Below are positions 13,034-25,402 of a stretch of DNA of 64,000 nt, piece by piece. The translations under genes and the position numbers were made by a program. This DNA is from Clavelina lepadiformis (taxonomy: Eukaryota > Chordata > Ascidiacea > Aplousobranchia > Clavelinidae). The notes below the pieces were generated by a model. That model made no database searches, was not told the DNA's origin, and was given only the letters and a program-made list of their open reading frames with translations. The stretch is taken from positions 3,844,001-3,908,000 of the forward strand of contig NC_135244.1 of NCBI RefSeq assembly GCF_947623445.1. Direction: 5' to 3'. Positions within the stretch are counted from its first letter, which is position 1. Each line of letters begins with the position of its first letter.

Positions 13034-13622
13034 CAGTGTTCCCTCTAAGGTGCGCAACTGAGCAAATGCGCAGTACCACCAGACTATTTGCGCAGTAAAA
13101 TCTCATTCTTGCGCACTTGCAATTTCCAAATTTAAAAGTAAAATTATTTTCAACAGTATTTTTGGACAGAACGCTTCTGCGCTTATCGCATTTATACCGT
13201 GTGCTGATGCACATGAGCATACTTTGCTTCACAAACACTCCACACTCGTGGATGCAACTAACTTTATTCCTTAGCTTGCAAAAGATTTTTATTTTCCAGT
13301 TTCGACTCTGAAGACTGGTTTTACTATTTACAGTAATTACATTTTCTAAACTGAGCGAATATTTATCCAAGTTAAATACAGACCTACCAGTGGGATGTCT
13401 ATTCAAGGAAACGAAGCTAAAAAAAGGAAGACTGAATTTAGAGAGGAATGGTTAAATACAGCAGTATATAGCTGAGTGTGTGACACTAAATTACAATGAT
13501 GATACCGGAAATCAAGTTGATAATTCACAAAGTTGGTAATTCATTTTAACTCAGCATTAAAATGCTCATGCTCACTAAATCAAATATTTGCTCAGCGTAA
13601 AATTTTCTTAGAGGGAACACTG
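13034..13622. mobile_element. hAT-type MITE, 589 bases, with perfect 8-base TSD
   Basis: The ends are an inverted pair, cagtgttccctctaag at 13034 and cttagagggaacactg ending at 13622. The flanks are the same octamer gtggcagg at 13026-13033 and 13623-13630, the target-site length of hAT elements. The body is non-coding. Open frames crossing it show no transposase motif, so it is non-autonomous. Confidence 0.92.
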
Positions 13623-13630
13623 GTGGCAGG

Positions 13631-15168
13631 CTTTTCCATTTGCCTAAATGTGGCGAAACGTTTCCTTGAATTACGTTGTTTTAAAGTTTTGCTTTTGGAA
13701 AAGTCTTTTTAAATGAAACTTTTGATGCGTCATCGTAATTATTAACAAACGTTTAGAAAAGCGTAATATTTGCAGTAGCTGACTATAAACACTATAGTAA
13801 TTTTTTTTGAACTGAAATGTTTTGTAAATGGTTAACAAAGTCAGATCATGCCAAGCGAAAGCTTTATTTCAAAAGCATATAATTTATGTCATATAAATGC
13901 TGTTATTATACGAACGTTTGCTCTCAGCAAATAAAATTAATTGTTTAAAATTTTAAGAGATAGCTCATAGTACACCATTGTCAACTTTAACAGTCTTTCT
14001 TCCATTATGGCAAAGCTCGCAGTAGCATGTTCGGCAAAGTTTCAAGCAAACTTCTTGGGAAAATTTCGCATTTAGCAAAAAACATTTTTACCGTTTATAG
14101 ATATTGCATTACCTCCAAGGCTTAACTTTTTTCTTGTTGCTTTTCTTGCTAATACTTTCCTTACTTCACTGGGAAAACAATACCTTTTAATTTTTTGGTT
14201 TCAAACGTAATTATATGTATGTAATTATATGTAATTATATACATGTATATATATAATTATAATAAATTATTATAAATCATGTAAATTGCTATTTTAAAAC
14301 CGTCATTGTATTGCGTCATAATCACCAGAAAGGTTCGTTAATGTTGTTGAAAATGTACACTTGCCATATATGATTGAAGCACGATACTATAGATATAAAG
14401 TACAAGGAAATAAAAATCTTGTGAAAACACAATTTCAAAACAATGGTTAACAAGCAACCTGCAGCAAGGGTTTACTCTGCCATAGACTTGGGTATTAAAT
14501 AGTTGTTTGTTCGTTGATGATTTTTGTACATGTCAGCTGCATCTTGGCTGCCAGCGTTGAAGTCTTGCCCTGCAGTTCTGTTGTTATGTCGCCGATGAAG
14601 GGTTTCGAAACTTCCTTCCTCTCATGAAAATATTTGGTAAATTTCCACTTGACTAACTATGCGTTGTTGTTTTCGTTTTAAAAATATCTGTATGCTGATT
14701 CATACGTCATTACGCTACAATAAAACGTACAGGAAGCGTGATGTTACCAGTGTGCTATGACGTATTTACGTGCCGGACATTATGTACAAAAGTAATGCCA
14801 CTTTTGTTAAACATTCCGTTGTCAGTTTACTTTCAGACGAGCATTAGCCAAAAATTGGTTATACTGTAGCATTGCGTGAAGTGGTTGACTGCGTTTTTGA
14901 AAGCAAGAAAACTAATAGGGCGGTATAAAGGTTAAAATTATACAGTAAGGCATAATTATTTCTAGTGAAGAAAATATTTTGTATAGATTTACTTTTAATC
15001 TAAAAGTAGGTCGATGTGGACTTTTAGATAAAGTTGCACTTGGTGCCGTGAGCAACTGACTTTTGAAATGTGGGTTAAAACGTATACTAATGTCTTTGAA
15101 ATGGATGTTCCAGAAATGTTTTAATTTTAAGACATCATTTTAGAACATAAAACTGCTTATAAGCTACC
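13631..15168 (+). other. Upstream region of CACHD1-like copy 2
   Basis: Non-coding DNA leading to the start codon at 15169. It contains an AT-rich tract of repeated taattata units at about 14208-14285. No core promoter motif could be assigned with confidence. If the duplicated unit includes this region, the same sequence should lie left of the window in front of copy 1. Confidence 0.4.
14208..14285. repeat. AT-rich simple repeat
   Basis: Imperfect run of gtaattatat and tataattata units. Similar AT-rich runs lie in the intron after exon 10 of both gene copies (about 3299-3362 and 18725-18788). Confidence 0.7.
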
Positions 15169-18100
15169 ATGAAGTTTTCCTGTTGTTATCTTGGCATATT
15201 TCTTGCCTCATTTTGTCTTGGCGTTGTAAAGAGTCAATATGACTCTGAAGGGTTATCAAGAAAAATAAAGGAATTAGTGGAAGACTTTCTGGGACAAAAT
15301 TCTATGCAGGTAATCTATGTTGACAAATACCTAATTGAAACATTTTTGCTCTACCTGGAGTTTAACTGGCCTTCACATATGAGCTTTAGCCTGTATATTG
15401 ACATATGTTTATAAGCGGACTAATTTGTAATAAATTAAACTCAGAAAGCTTCAAAAAGAAGTGGCGTGACATTTATTTCGAAACTTCGTATTTTACGTCA
15501 CTTAATAAACTGTCAAAACGCTGGTGGATAAACACGTGACAAATAAGAGCACGACTTAGTCATAAGATCGATTTTCAGCGCCTTAAGTGATTTTGCTTCC
15601 TTATACTACAGCAATGTGAACCCAAAACTTTCGTTTTTTCAGAAACATCTTGATCAACTGAGCTATTCCGAACAAATTCTTGTGGGAAATACCGTGCTTG
15701 AGCAGGTAGGAACAAAACGCTTTTCCGAAAGCAATTATTACATCACGTACCTGCCAGTACGCGTATGATTAATAAGTGTGATATCAAGTGTTACTTACCG
15801 GAAAGCTTATTGTCATATTAGAATATTCAAAACCTAAAAAGTTATAGCAATGTTTGAAGAATTGTGAGGAATGCATCCTTACTGTAATTGCTTATTAAAA
15901 TGGTTCAACCTTAAACGGTTGTACAGTCCTCCGTAGTTGTTTTGTATAGAACGTCGAACAGAAGACGCATTACTCGAACTGTAATTGTACCATTATTAAT
16001 TTCCTTTATATTGAAAAAGTTTTTTAAACTGTTTTCTTCTTACCTAGTTAGTGAACAACCTTCAAAACAAATTTCAAAAGAGGATATTGACAGTCCAACA
16101 GCTTCAACAAGCCGTAGAAAGAGCTTATTCCGGCATCACATCGACATCATATGAATGCTGTAAATTTCCCACTTCGCAAACTGAATATGATCTTCGCTTT
16201 AAAAATAAGGTTTGTCAAGTTATCAAAATTGCTTTATCACATTCCAGTCATTTCATCACCGTGTTACTTTTCAGTCCTGTGCTCAGAAACTTAGCACGTA
16301 GTAAAATAAATCCTACTGTATTAATAAGCTATAATATAGTTATAATAACTATAAAGCGTTCTTACAATGGCGACAACATGTACTATATTTTCGTACCCCC
16401 AACTTTTAAGCACTTATTTACATTATATCGTATGATAACGTCCAGGTCGCAGTCAATCAAGTTTGCGAGCAAATATCGCCTGAAGCCGAGAGTTCTCTTG
16501 TCCGCCTCCGTCCTTCCTTTGTGGAATCATGCGCCCAAAACTTGATTGAACTTCCTTCGTTGAAGTGGCAATATTTTGGAAGCGAGCAAGGAGTGACGAC
16601 CAGATTCCCAGCTTTAATATCAGATTCCTGTGATGACTACGACAACCGATTTAGGTGAAACGCCTGATCATCCTATAATATGGTGCTTTTACATTGGCTG
16701 ATTCTGTTATATACAGGTATTCCCAAGCGAATTAAAATGTTTTCGGGAATACAGCTGTATGATTAATGTATAACTATGACAACCGCTTCAGGTAAATTCT
16801 TTTGTAAAATTTTTATAAACTATAGTACCAACATTGATTGTTCACCCGATCTGTCGAATTTCGCACAATTGTGTTGCTTTTGCTTTATTCTTGATCTGTT
16901 TAATTCTGTTTTTATTTAGACCTTGGTACGTCCAAGCAAACGTTCCTGTCCCAAAGGAAGTGGTGGTTGTGATTGACAGGAGTGGATCCATGGGACGAAG
17001 ACACGGCAGCGTAACTTTGATGGAATTGGCGAAAAGTGCGGCAAAGACTGTTATTAGCACCTTGAACCCTTTCGACAAGGTAAGGTGACAGCAGTTTAAG
17101 CTTTGTAAACAAACAACGTATTTATTTGACATAGATATTTCACCAGTCACCTTGTATTTTTTTTTCAAAGCAAAATGCTAATAATGTTTGCCTTTCAGTT
17201 TACAGTTGTCGCATTCAGCACCAATGCCCTGCCAACGGACGTTGGTGACACAGCAAACGACGATTGCTTCTCCAGCACTTTAGCATTCGCTACCCCGGGA
17301 AATATCAAAAAGGTTTCGGGCTTTATTGATTCTCTCATTGCAGACGGTAACATGCTAGAAGTCGATATTAATCTTCGTACATAAAAATGCATAACCTATT
17401 GTAATAGTACATCATAGGCTAAAATTCTTTTGAAAATGGCAGGGTTTATATTTCACGACAAAATTCACATTCATCGTTCTATTTTAACAACGCCTCGATT
17501 ATATTGAATATTTTTACAGGATCGACATACTATGCAAAAGCGTTGGACAAGGCCTTCAATTTCTTTTCAACCGACGTTGAAAGTAGAAATAGCACCAAGC
17601 TAGGTTTGAAATTAGCTTTATCAACATCAACCTTTTATAATCCTAACCTGTTGAACTTCTTTTGCACAAATGAGGTGCAATTGTTTCACTTATTCCTTGT
17701 TGTTAGATCGTGTCATTCTATTCATGTCTGATGGTGAACCCAGTGAGCCTTCTACATCCACGATCTTAGACACCCTTAGATCGCGAAATGCGGAAGTGAA
17801 TAACTCTGTCGTCATTCTGACGTACGGTCTTGGAAGCTCAGGTTGGTTAAAGTTTATTCACAAAAGCAAAACGCATAACATTGTGTTAGTCGATATAATT
17901 GAAAATGGGTTTTGCCTTTGCAATTTTGCAACGAAATATTTTTATGATTTGTTTAAATAATTTGGCTGCTTTCCAGGTTGCTTTTGATTGCGAAGAAAAG
18001 AAAATAAATAAATTGTATTTAGATTTTTTTGTTAGAGATGAATTATAATGCAGTGATAGGAAATTGAAATTTTACGACCTTTACAATTTTACTAAGTTCT

Positions 18101-21100
18101 ACCAAACATTTTAAGTGGTTTATATTTTATATATATGTATAGATTTTGATGTGCTTAAAGACATGGCTACGGCGACATCTTCAGTCATAGATGAATCGGA
18201 CATTAGGGTAAGACAATATTTCTGTGTTCACATAACAGAATTCATCTTTTGGCATTTTTTGACATGTTTATACAATTTGCCAACATATAACTTATTAATT
18301 ATAAAAAGTACAATATTCATTGACTATGCAAGACTATAAATGTTTTTTGTTTACATTTCAGCCTGGCGTCTTTACTAAAGTGGACGACCCGGACTTGCTA
18401 CGTAGCCAGATGGCAAGTTATTACAATTTTTTCAAAGTCGATGACGAGCTTGCGTCTGATCCGGTTTGGACGGTGCCATACTTGGATGCTTGGGGTTTGG
18501 GTAAGGCTTGCTTTGCAAGTTGTTTGAACGCCGAGTATTTTCTATAATCAAAAATTGCATCATAATGAAATTTCTATAATATTCTGCATGCGGAGTTTTG
18601 AAAGTAGAACTTCCCAAACAAATACATTTTTGAATTCGTAAAAGAAATTAATTTCAGAGCTAAAAATCCACCTGTTTTCATTTTGATGACAGAAAAAAAG
18701 CACTACTATAAAACATAAATATTAATGGTATAATTATAATTATAATTTATACATAATTATATATAATTATATCACTTTATACATAACTGTAAATTTTTCA
18801 GGTGTAATGATCACAGCCAGCTTACCTGTCTACGTCAGAGGCAATTTGATTGGTGTCGCTGCCGTTGACGTCACAATTGAAGAGCTTTTTGCTGAAACGA
18901 CTAACATTGTACCAGGGGAACTTTCATATTCTTTTGTTGTCAACGAAGCAGGTCAGTTAAAAATAAGTTCTTGATTAAGCTGAGCACCGATGAAAATTGT
19001 AATTAAATGTAATTAAAAGTGTATTAATACATCTATAGTTTACGATGTCTGTATTTTATTAATCTACTGTGCAGGGTTTTTATATTGTAATTTTTTCTAA
19101 ATTTGTAAGTTTGATTTGTATCGTACGGTAACTATTACAAAATTCTATTCAAACATCCTGGTTAGTTGCAAAAAATCTTATATTAAGTTAACTAATGTTT
19201 TATATTTTTTTGCTTTAAAACTATTCGTTTATATCTAATAACAGGACTGATGATTGATCATCCTCTTTTTCCACAAATCGGCATCAGCGAACCACTCTTC
19301 GCACGTGCAACCGCTTTCGAACGAGATCCGGACTTCGTCGAGATCTTCGAGTCTATGAAGAGGTATAGCAAACATATATCTCCTTGTGAATGTATTATTG
19401 TATACGGTACTTTAGTATTGGACTGTATTTCTTGATTTATAACATTTCATGATTTCATTAAGAGGAGGAAGCGGAGAAAAAACGTTTTATTCCACCAAAG
19501 TTCTTTCTGGAGGTGACGGTAGGAGATATGGAGCGAAAGAGATACAAGTTCGGTCAACCTATTTCTGGAAGAAGGTTGGAACGTTTGAAATATTATTCTA
19601 TGTTAGATGTTAAGTTATATGTAAGCCTGAAATAAAATTGTTACGTCAGTACGTTTGTGTGTTGTTTTAGTATTGTATATAGCACAATCTTATATGAAAT
19701 AAATTTATAACTAATCGTTTTTTAACAGATTCCAGGGACGGACTTTTCAGTTTGTCTTGTTCTTGCAAATGAAGATATTCAGTCAGTTTTGGCGCCTCAA
19801 GGTTCTGTTCCACGTGGTTCCTTTTTGTATCATCGCTTGGACCTTGTTCCACCAAATACCGCGTGTCGACACTTGAACAATTACTGCTCAATGGGTAAAA
19901 ATTAGTGACTTTAACATGGAAGGTGTTCAACAAAACATTGTAACGAAACTTCAACTCAAGCTTAAAAACAAATTTCTGTAAATATCAAAATAAAACATTA
20001 TCAATCATTTCACATTCAATGTGTGACAATTGCTGACGAGCGTGTTGCGAGAGGAAATTAATTCGATTTGAAATGAATTATTTTAGTTTAATCTTATTTC
20101 AAACTTTTATTCCTAGATCAAAGTTCAGTTTTTCTGGCTTCCCGTTCATATGAAGATCCAGAATATTATTTGTCCCGAGTCTTTACTGCTGCAGATGTTA
20201 GTAGAATCAAAGACTACGTGGAAGGAAGTACAACTATCAGTCAAGGTTTGAAGGTAACCATGGAAAAGGATTTGATGAACTTGAGAAAGTTCTAAATCAT
20301 TCTGTATTTTCATTATTGGAGCGTCCATTAGAACAAGAAAAGCAACCTAAGTTTTCTCCATTAAGTAATAGGCTACTGGACACCTTTGTCTGAGTTTGAC
20401 GTTTACCAAAAAATCACATTTAAAAACCCACTCTATGTGTTTCTGTTAATCTCTTGTGGGAACCCAAATTTTAATTAAACATACAAATTTCTACTTATTT
20501 CAATTTCTATTAAATTTTACGTAGAAAATATGGTTGTGACTTTGTATTTACAATATCCATACGATTTCATAGGTTGGGATAAAAGACGAAGTGGTGGCGA
20601 CATCTTACGCCGAGAGGTGGTGGACGGAACTCCATGAGAATCCGGACATAGAAGAGGAAGTAGTCTGGCGATACATCGGAACAAAGCATGGAGTTTTTAG
20701 ACATTTTCCAGGCACCCGGTATCCTGATGATTATGATCCCGTGCTTAGACCATGGTAATTTTTTCGTTTTCCTGTTTTCCAAAATGATATACTAGAGCGC
20801 ATATCTATTCATGTCTTTAGTAATGTAGGCTATATAAAATTTTCTGATAATAACAAACTCGTTTTCGCATTTCGTTTTTGTTACCATAACGCGATAGAGT
20901 CTTAAGTGAATGCACTCAAGATCTCGAGTGTTTCAGGTATGAACACGCATTGGCAAATCGCGGAAACAACGTACTCACTTTGCCCTACAAAGATGCTGCC
21001 AGTGGTGCGACTATTATCACACTGAGTAGAGTTCTTTTTGAAGGAAAGTAAGCGAATATTAAGGTGTATGTAGATCATTTCTAGTTTTCCCGCTCAAGCT

Positions 21101-23381
21101 TTAAACACGTAACTGTTATAGAGTTTGGCGTGAATCCTTTTAATTTAATTTTTAATCGGATAAAAGTGTATTTAAAACAATTTTTTAGGTTTGGTGGCCT
21201 TCATGACGTCATCAATGACGAGGTTGTAGCGGTGATGGGAGTCGATATTTTGTTGTCTTATTTTCAAACTGTTCTTGCCGAATTCTTTCCAGATTGTATA
21301 AATGACGACTCGACAAGGTTTGTCTTTTTACATTTTAACATGACTCTGTGTACTGTTATATTCAGCTGTATACAACTGGGATACCAGTGTTTGCGTAGTA
21401 GGCTAGTAAATAAAGTGTCAGTGTAAACGACGAGGTGATATGAGAATGAATACAAACATTATTCTTGTTTTTTTCGAAATATTTTGACGAGTTCAATTTT
21501 TCAGTCAAAATATAATTCCAGGTGTGTACTAATGGACAAAGCAGGATTCGTGATATTTGCTAAGGAATATCTTGAGTCGTCGTCAGTACGGACCAACCAG
21601 CATTTGACCGAGGTAGACTCGAACATCGCAAATCTTCTCATACGGGACGGAATTTTGAATCCTACCAGTTGTTCGAATGTTGAGGCTAGTTTATTGCAAA
21701 GGACATACAACGTAAGTTGAATATTGCTAAGTTTGACTTACAGCTTAGAGCCATTTTTCAACAAGAATTCTATCTATGCTTGACAAGTTTGGTCACTGTT
21801 TTCAGATAAATGTTATTTACTGTTGTAATATTTTATGGTGGCGTGTTATTAGGTGTCGTACAGTGGTTCATACAGCGTAACGGTCAACTTTGGTTCAAAT
21901 TGTGAAACCATTCGTGTCATTCCCATCGAACAGACGAACACCTACATGGTCATAAAAGGTCCCAGGACAAGTGGTGGTTCATGTTCTTTTTATCGCCCTT
22001 CTAAGTGCACTTGCGGTTCCGGCATAGGAACGGTAAGATTACTATCAACACAGATCACATGATGCAGATTTTTAGGTGGAAAATAACATGAAAAAATCTT
22101 GCGTGTTTTGTCACCTTCTGAGAAGTTGTTATTCATGCTGCAAGCTTCATCAAGTACTAATGTGATAAGCATATGTTTATAAGTCCTTAATTTTAATGAT
22201 AGTACGATCAGGTTTGTGAAACAACTTGGTCGGGTTACGCCTGCGAATGTCCTTGCCAAAGTCCTGACCCACAATACCATCCTTGTACAAACGAATATGA
22301 CTTTTCCAGGTATATTTTTCAAAGAACTTAAAACGACCGTTGTTAGTCTGAATCACTGCCAAAGTGTGATGTTTATGGATTGTTTATTTTTATCAACATT
22401 AAATATTGCGCCTTTTTGTATTTGATTTTTTTATCGTAATTCCGCGCTTAAACTGTAGCTTGTACACTACAAAACGAACCAGCTGATTTTTGAAATTTTA
22501 TTTAAGTTCCCGAGTTCCGTTGTGTTCTCCGGAAAACAAGGAATTGACATCAGTGGCTGCAACAAACACAGATCTCTCGTCTCTCCCGATATGTTATAAG
22601 ATTGCATTTACGTTTGATCCAACAGGTCACTATAGCACATGTTCCTTTTAAATTTATATACATACATATAGCGGTGATTTGTTGGGATTTAAAATTTTCA
22701 AACTTAACTGAAAAATGTTCAAACGAAATAGATTCCGGTCAGTCACAAGGCCTGGGCCTCGGAGCTATCGTTGGAATAGTTGTTGGAGTTGTTGCTGTGG
22801 TTATTATCGGAATCATCATCGCCATCAAAGCTAAGAAATCAAAACCACCGGTAAGCATTTTAGCTCATAATAGAAATTACTTTTAATTTAAAAGTCTAAG
22901 TGCTGTGGGGCTTTATCTATTTCATTGAAGGTTCAAGTAATCGGTACGGTTGTGAAAAGAATTGTTTTCATAAGACCGCAGATAGTGTATCTGTTCTAAA
23001 CAACACGTCAGTTCATCAAGTGGTTTAAATTTGTACCTCACAGTTGCTTTAAATTGCATCATCTTAAAACGAAATGTTGAACGTATGTATAGTGTGCATG
23101 CAACTGTATAATAGTTCATTAGTTAAAAGCAATACTAAAATATGCTGCATTTCATGTTTCTCCATTTTATCATGTAGAGAAATGCCAGACGGACTTCTCA
23201 ACCGTCAGCACCAACTGTCTTTCCGGCCCAGCCGGCCCAACCAGCGACAAACCCGGCATATTTCGCGGCAGAAGAGCCTTCGGCAATTTACGTGAACACA
23301 GTGGAAAAAGGCGCTTATCCTGCAAATAATTTTCCTCCGTCATATGAAGAGTCTTCGCGGGTTAATTACCAAAAATATTAA
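15169..23381 (+). CDS. CACHD1: CACHD1-like VWFA and Cache domain protein, copy 2 (complete)
   Basis: Exons: 15169-15309, 15643-15705, 16048-16209, 16446-16654, 16920-17079, 17199-17346, 17520-17603, 17707-17841, 18143-18207, 18362-18500, 18802-18951, 19245-19362, 19463-19574, 19729-19894, 20117-20253, 20573-20754, 20937-21047, 21189-21317, 21522-21711, 21853-22032, 22212-22309, 22507-22625, 22732-22850, 23178-23381. They total 3321 bases, 1106 residues (human CACHD1 is about 1270). Residues 1-22 form a signal peptide. The VWA domain is about 200-390 with MIDAS D211, S213, S215. Two Cache-like regions lie at about 390-560 and 665-870, a cysteine-rich segment at 905-975, a membrane helix at about 1009-1031, then a short cytoplasmic tail ending in NYQKY. 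The HRLDL segment and the CECPC block favour CACHD1 over CACNA2D1-4. Compared with copy 1 it has V-to-I in the helix and a changed tail, where PPAY has become PTVF. The start is the only ATG in front of the signal peptide. Confidence 0.9.
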
Positions 23382-23733
23382 GTGTGTCTTCAGTCAAATC
23401 CAGTGTTTTTATTTCATCTGCATCTTTTTTATCGTTGTTTTGCATTTAGCGACTGGCGAGTTGCGGAAGTTTTATTTTTCGCTACAATATTTGTGCGCTC
23501 TGTTTTTACTTATTGAATAGGCCTATGGCTTATATTAATTATTAAGTTCTTTTTTGCTTTTGATTTTTTCTGGTATCTTGTAATGGGTGTCGTTCGTATT
23601 TGACTTTCATATCATATTGGCCAGATTTTAATAACTTTTCAACACTTCGTCAACATAACTTAAAAAATTAAAAATCTACTAAATACTTTGCAACTTACTT
23701 GCATAAAAATGAAAAAGAAACATTTTTTATATA

Positions 23734-24650
23734 CAGTGAGACCTCGTTAATCCGGACCACTTCGTTTCGTCAAAAAATGTCGGTTTAGCGGGGTATCCGG
23801 ATTATCGGAAAGTAAAAAATCAATCAATCTTGCAAATGCAGCACCGTGTTCAAAACGCAGTATGCACCTTACTCCAATTCTAAGTACCGACTTTCTGGCT
23901 GGACAGCAACTAAAATAAAATTATATTTTTTGTATGATCCGACCCAGTGTCGAACCCCAGAACCACCGTATTAAAGACGAATGCTCTCCAAGTGACGAAC
24001 ATTCGGCCGCAAATCGGTTTGACAACCGCTCTTGCATGGCGAAGCATTCCGGCGGGACCAGCAGTCTTGAACTTTCTTTGACCTGTTTCCAATCTTTGCG
24101 CAATGCGATATCGAAAGCTGATAGCACGATTGAGTTGCAGCAGTATGTCTTCAATAGATTGCCGCACTCAACCGATGTACTGTACGTATTTTTTTGCGAC
24201 CGCGGAAGTGTTGTTTGTTACTGTTGATGAACAATTTATTTTTTCGTTTCTAAAATACTGTACAGTATTTCATAGTATGACTAAAAAGCTGTGCGGCTAA
24301 AATTTTTTACAAAGCGCAATGCTGTATAGTACTGTACTTTTGAATCAATAAAGACCGCAACGTTATTATGCGTAGATAATCGGCTATTGTTTCGTCAACT
24401 AACTACCCAGTGTACATAGTGTATTAGGACAATCGTGAATCATTTTCGCTTAACTGTTAATAATCCGGTTTATCGGATTTTATTGCTATTGATTTAGCAC
24501 ATTTGTTCCAAAACTTTTGTGTCGGAGTCGGACAGCGGGGTTTCCGGATTAAAGGGGTAAAATGCATAGGAAGAAATCCGTTCCCGGCAGTTTTGTGTCG
24601 GATAGCGGGGATTCCGGTTGTTCGGGGTCCGGATTAACGAGGTCCCACTG
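23734..24650 (-). mobile_element. pogo/Tigger-like DNA transposon, 917 bases, in the 3' region of copy 2
   Basis: Inverted ends: cagtgagacctcgttaatcc at 23734 and the complement ending cgaggtcccactg at 24650. TA lies on both sides (23732-23733 and 24651-24652). Copy 1 of the duplication has the uninterrupted site near 8300, so ends and target duplication are certain. Taken with the TIR, a TA target fits the Tc1/mariner-pogo group. A minus-strand frame (about 24000-24155) resembles the tail of Tigger transposases (SAFDIALRKDWKQV), but this is weak. The element is non-autonomous. It shares both arms with the copy at 52131-52583. Confidence 0.9.
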
Positions 24651-24771
24651 TATTTCAAGTCATTCTGACCAACGTGCTCTACAAGCTTATCGCGGATGGA
24701 AAGACCGTTGTACGGTGTTCACGGCAAAACGTAGTTGCTCTCTCTATGAAAGCTATTTTACAGTAGGTCTC

Positions 24772-24777
24772 AATAAA
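24772..24777 (+). terminator. Candidate poly(A) signal, CACHD1-like copy 2
   Basis: Orthologous AATAAA to 8419-8424. In this copy the inserted element at 23734-24650 places two further AATAAA hexamers (23914-23919 and 24347-24352) between the stop codon and this signal. Confidence 0.3.
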
Positions 24778-25283
24778 TGCAATTTTACAATAGGTTCATT
24801 GATTCGTTTGCCATTTTGAAAGTCCTGCTGAATGACGCCTCCTGATAAGCCTATCAGCATTACTTTAAGTTGTTGCATTCATAATCACTAATATTGTTGC
24901 GGGTAGTCGACAGAATGTCCACATTTGACTAAACTTTGTAGTTACAGATTTCCGATCCTCCGGTCTACAATATACATTTAATGTCTCTATAGAAACACTT
25001 TGGAGGTTTTGCAGGTTCCAATCCTGCTAATGTTATATAATTTTATTTTGTTCAAACTTACTTTTGAGGTAAATTAGTCATGAGAGGCCTTAGTGTGGAA
25101 CATCATGTCGTATTTTTCCAACGTCTTTTAGTCAATATTTCATTCAGCCATGTCTACGAAAACCAGGGCCAAATTTTCTTTTCATTTTTCGCTCTCAGTG
25201 AGACAAAGAAACAGTATTTAAGTATGTTGAACTTATTATCAGCATTGGTATTGTAAGAGCATGTTACAAAAAGATCTCTAAAC

Positions 25284-25402
25284 ATTTTCATTGACTCGAA
25301 GATCTCCACAAACTCCGGATGTCGCTCAAAAGCGATTCTACTTGCGCACAGAGGATTACGGACGCTGATGTGTGGAAAAAAGAGAATGATCAATCATAAG
25401 TC
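25284..25402 (-). pseudogene. Inverted relic of CACHD1-like exon 12
   Basis: Read on the minus strand, this is a clear homologue of exon 12 (3819-3936), including FVEIFESMK and the acceptor cacag in front. It has 119 bases against 118, an extra T in the run after gatcattctc that shifts the frame. No neighbouring exons were recognised on either side. Retained intron sequence at its 5' edge shows it came from genomic DNA and not from an mRNA copy. It is far more diverged than the two full copies are from each other. Confidence 0.85.

Larger units (their letters stand above)
15427..25097 (+). repeat. Tandem duplication, copy 2 (right end at 25097)
   Basis: This is the second copy of the block starting at position 1. 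It is longer than copy 1 because a 917-base transposon is inserted at 23734-24650. Homology to copy 1 stops at 25097, where both share ccttagtgtg and then differ. The left limit of homology cannot be fixed because the matching DNA of copy 1 lies outside the window. Exon 1 at 15169 is presumably within the duplicated unit. Confidence 0.95.

Noticed and set aside
12966-13406. 146-codon minus-strand open frame
   Set aside because: Lies almost wholly in the hAT MITE, shows no protein motif and starts outside the element.
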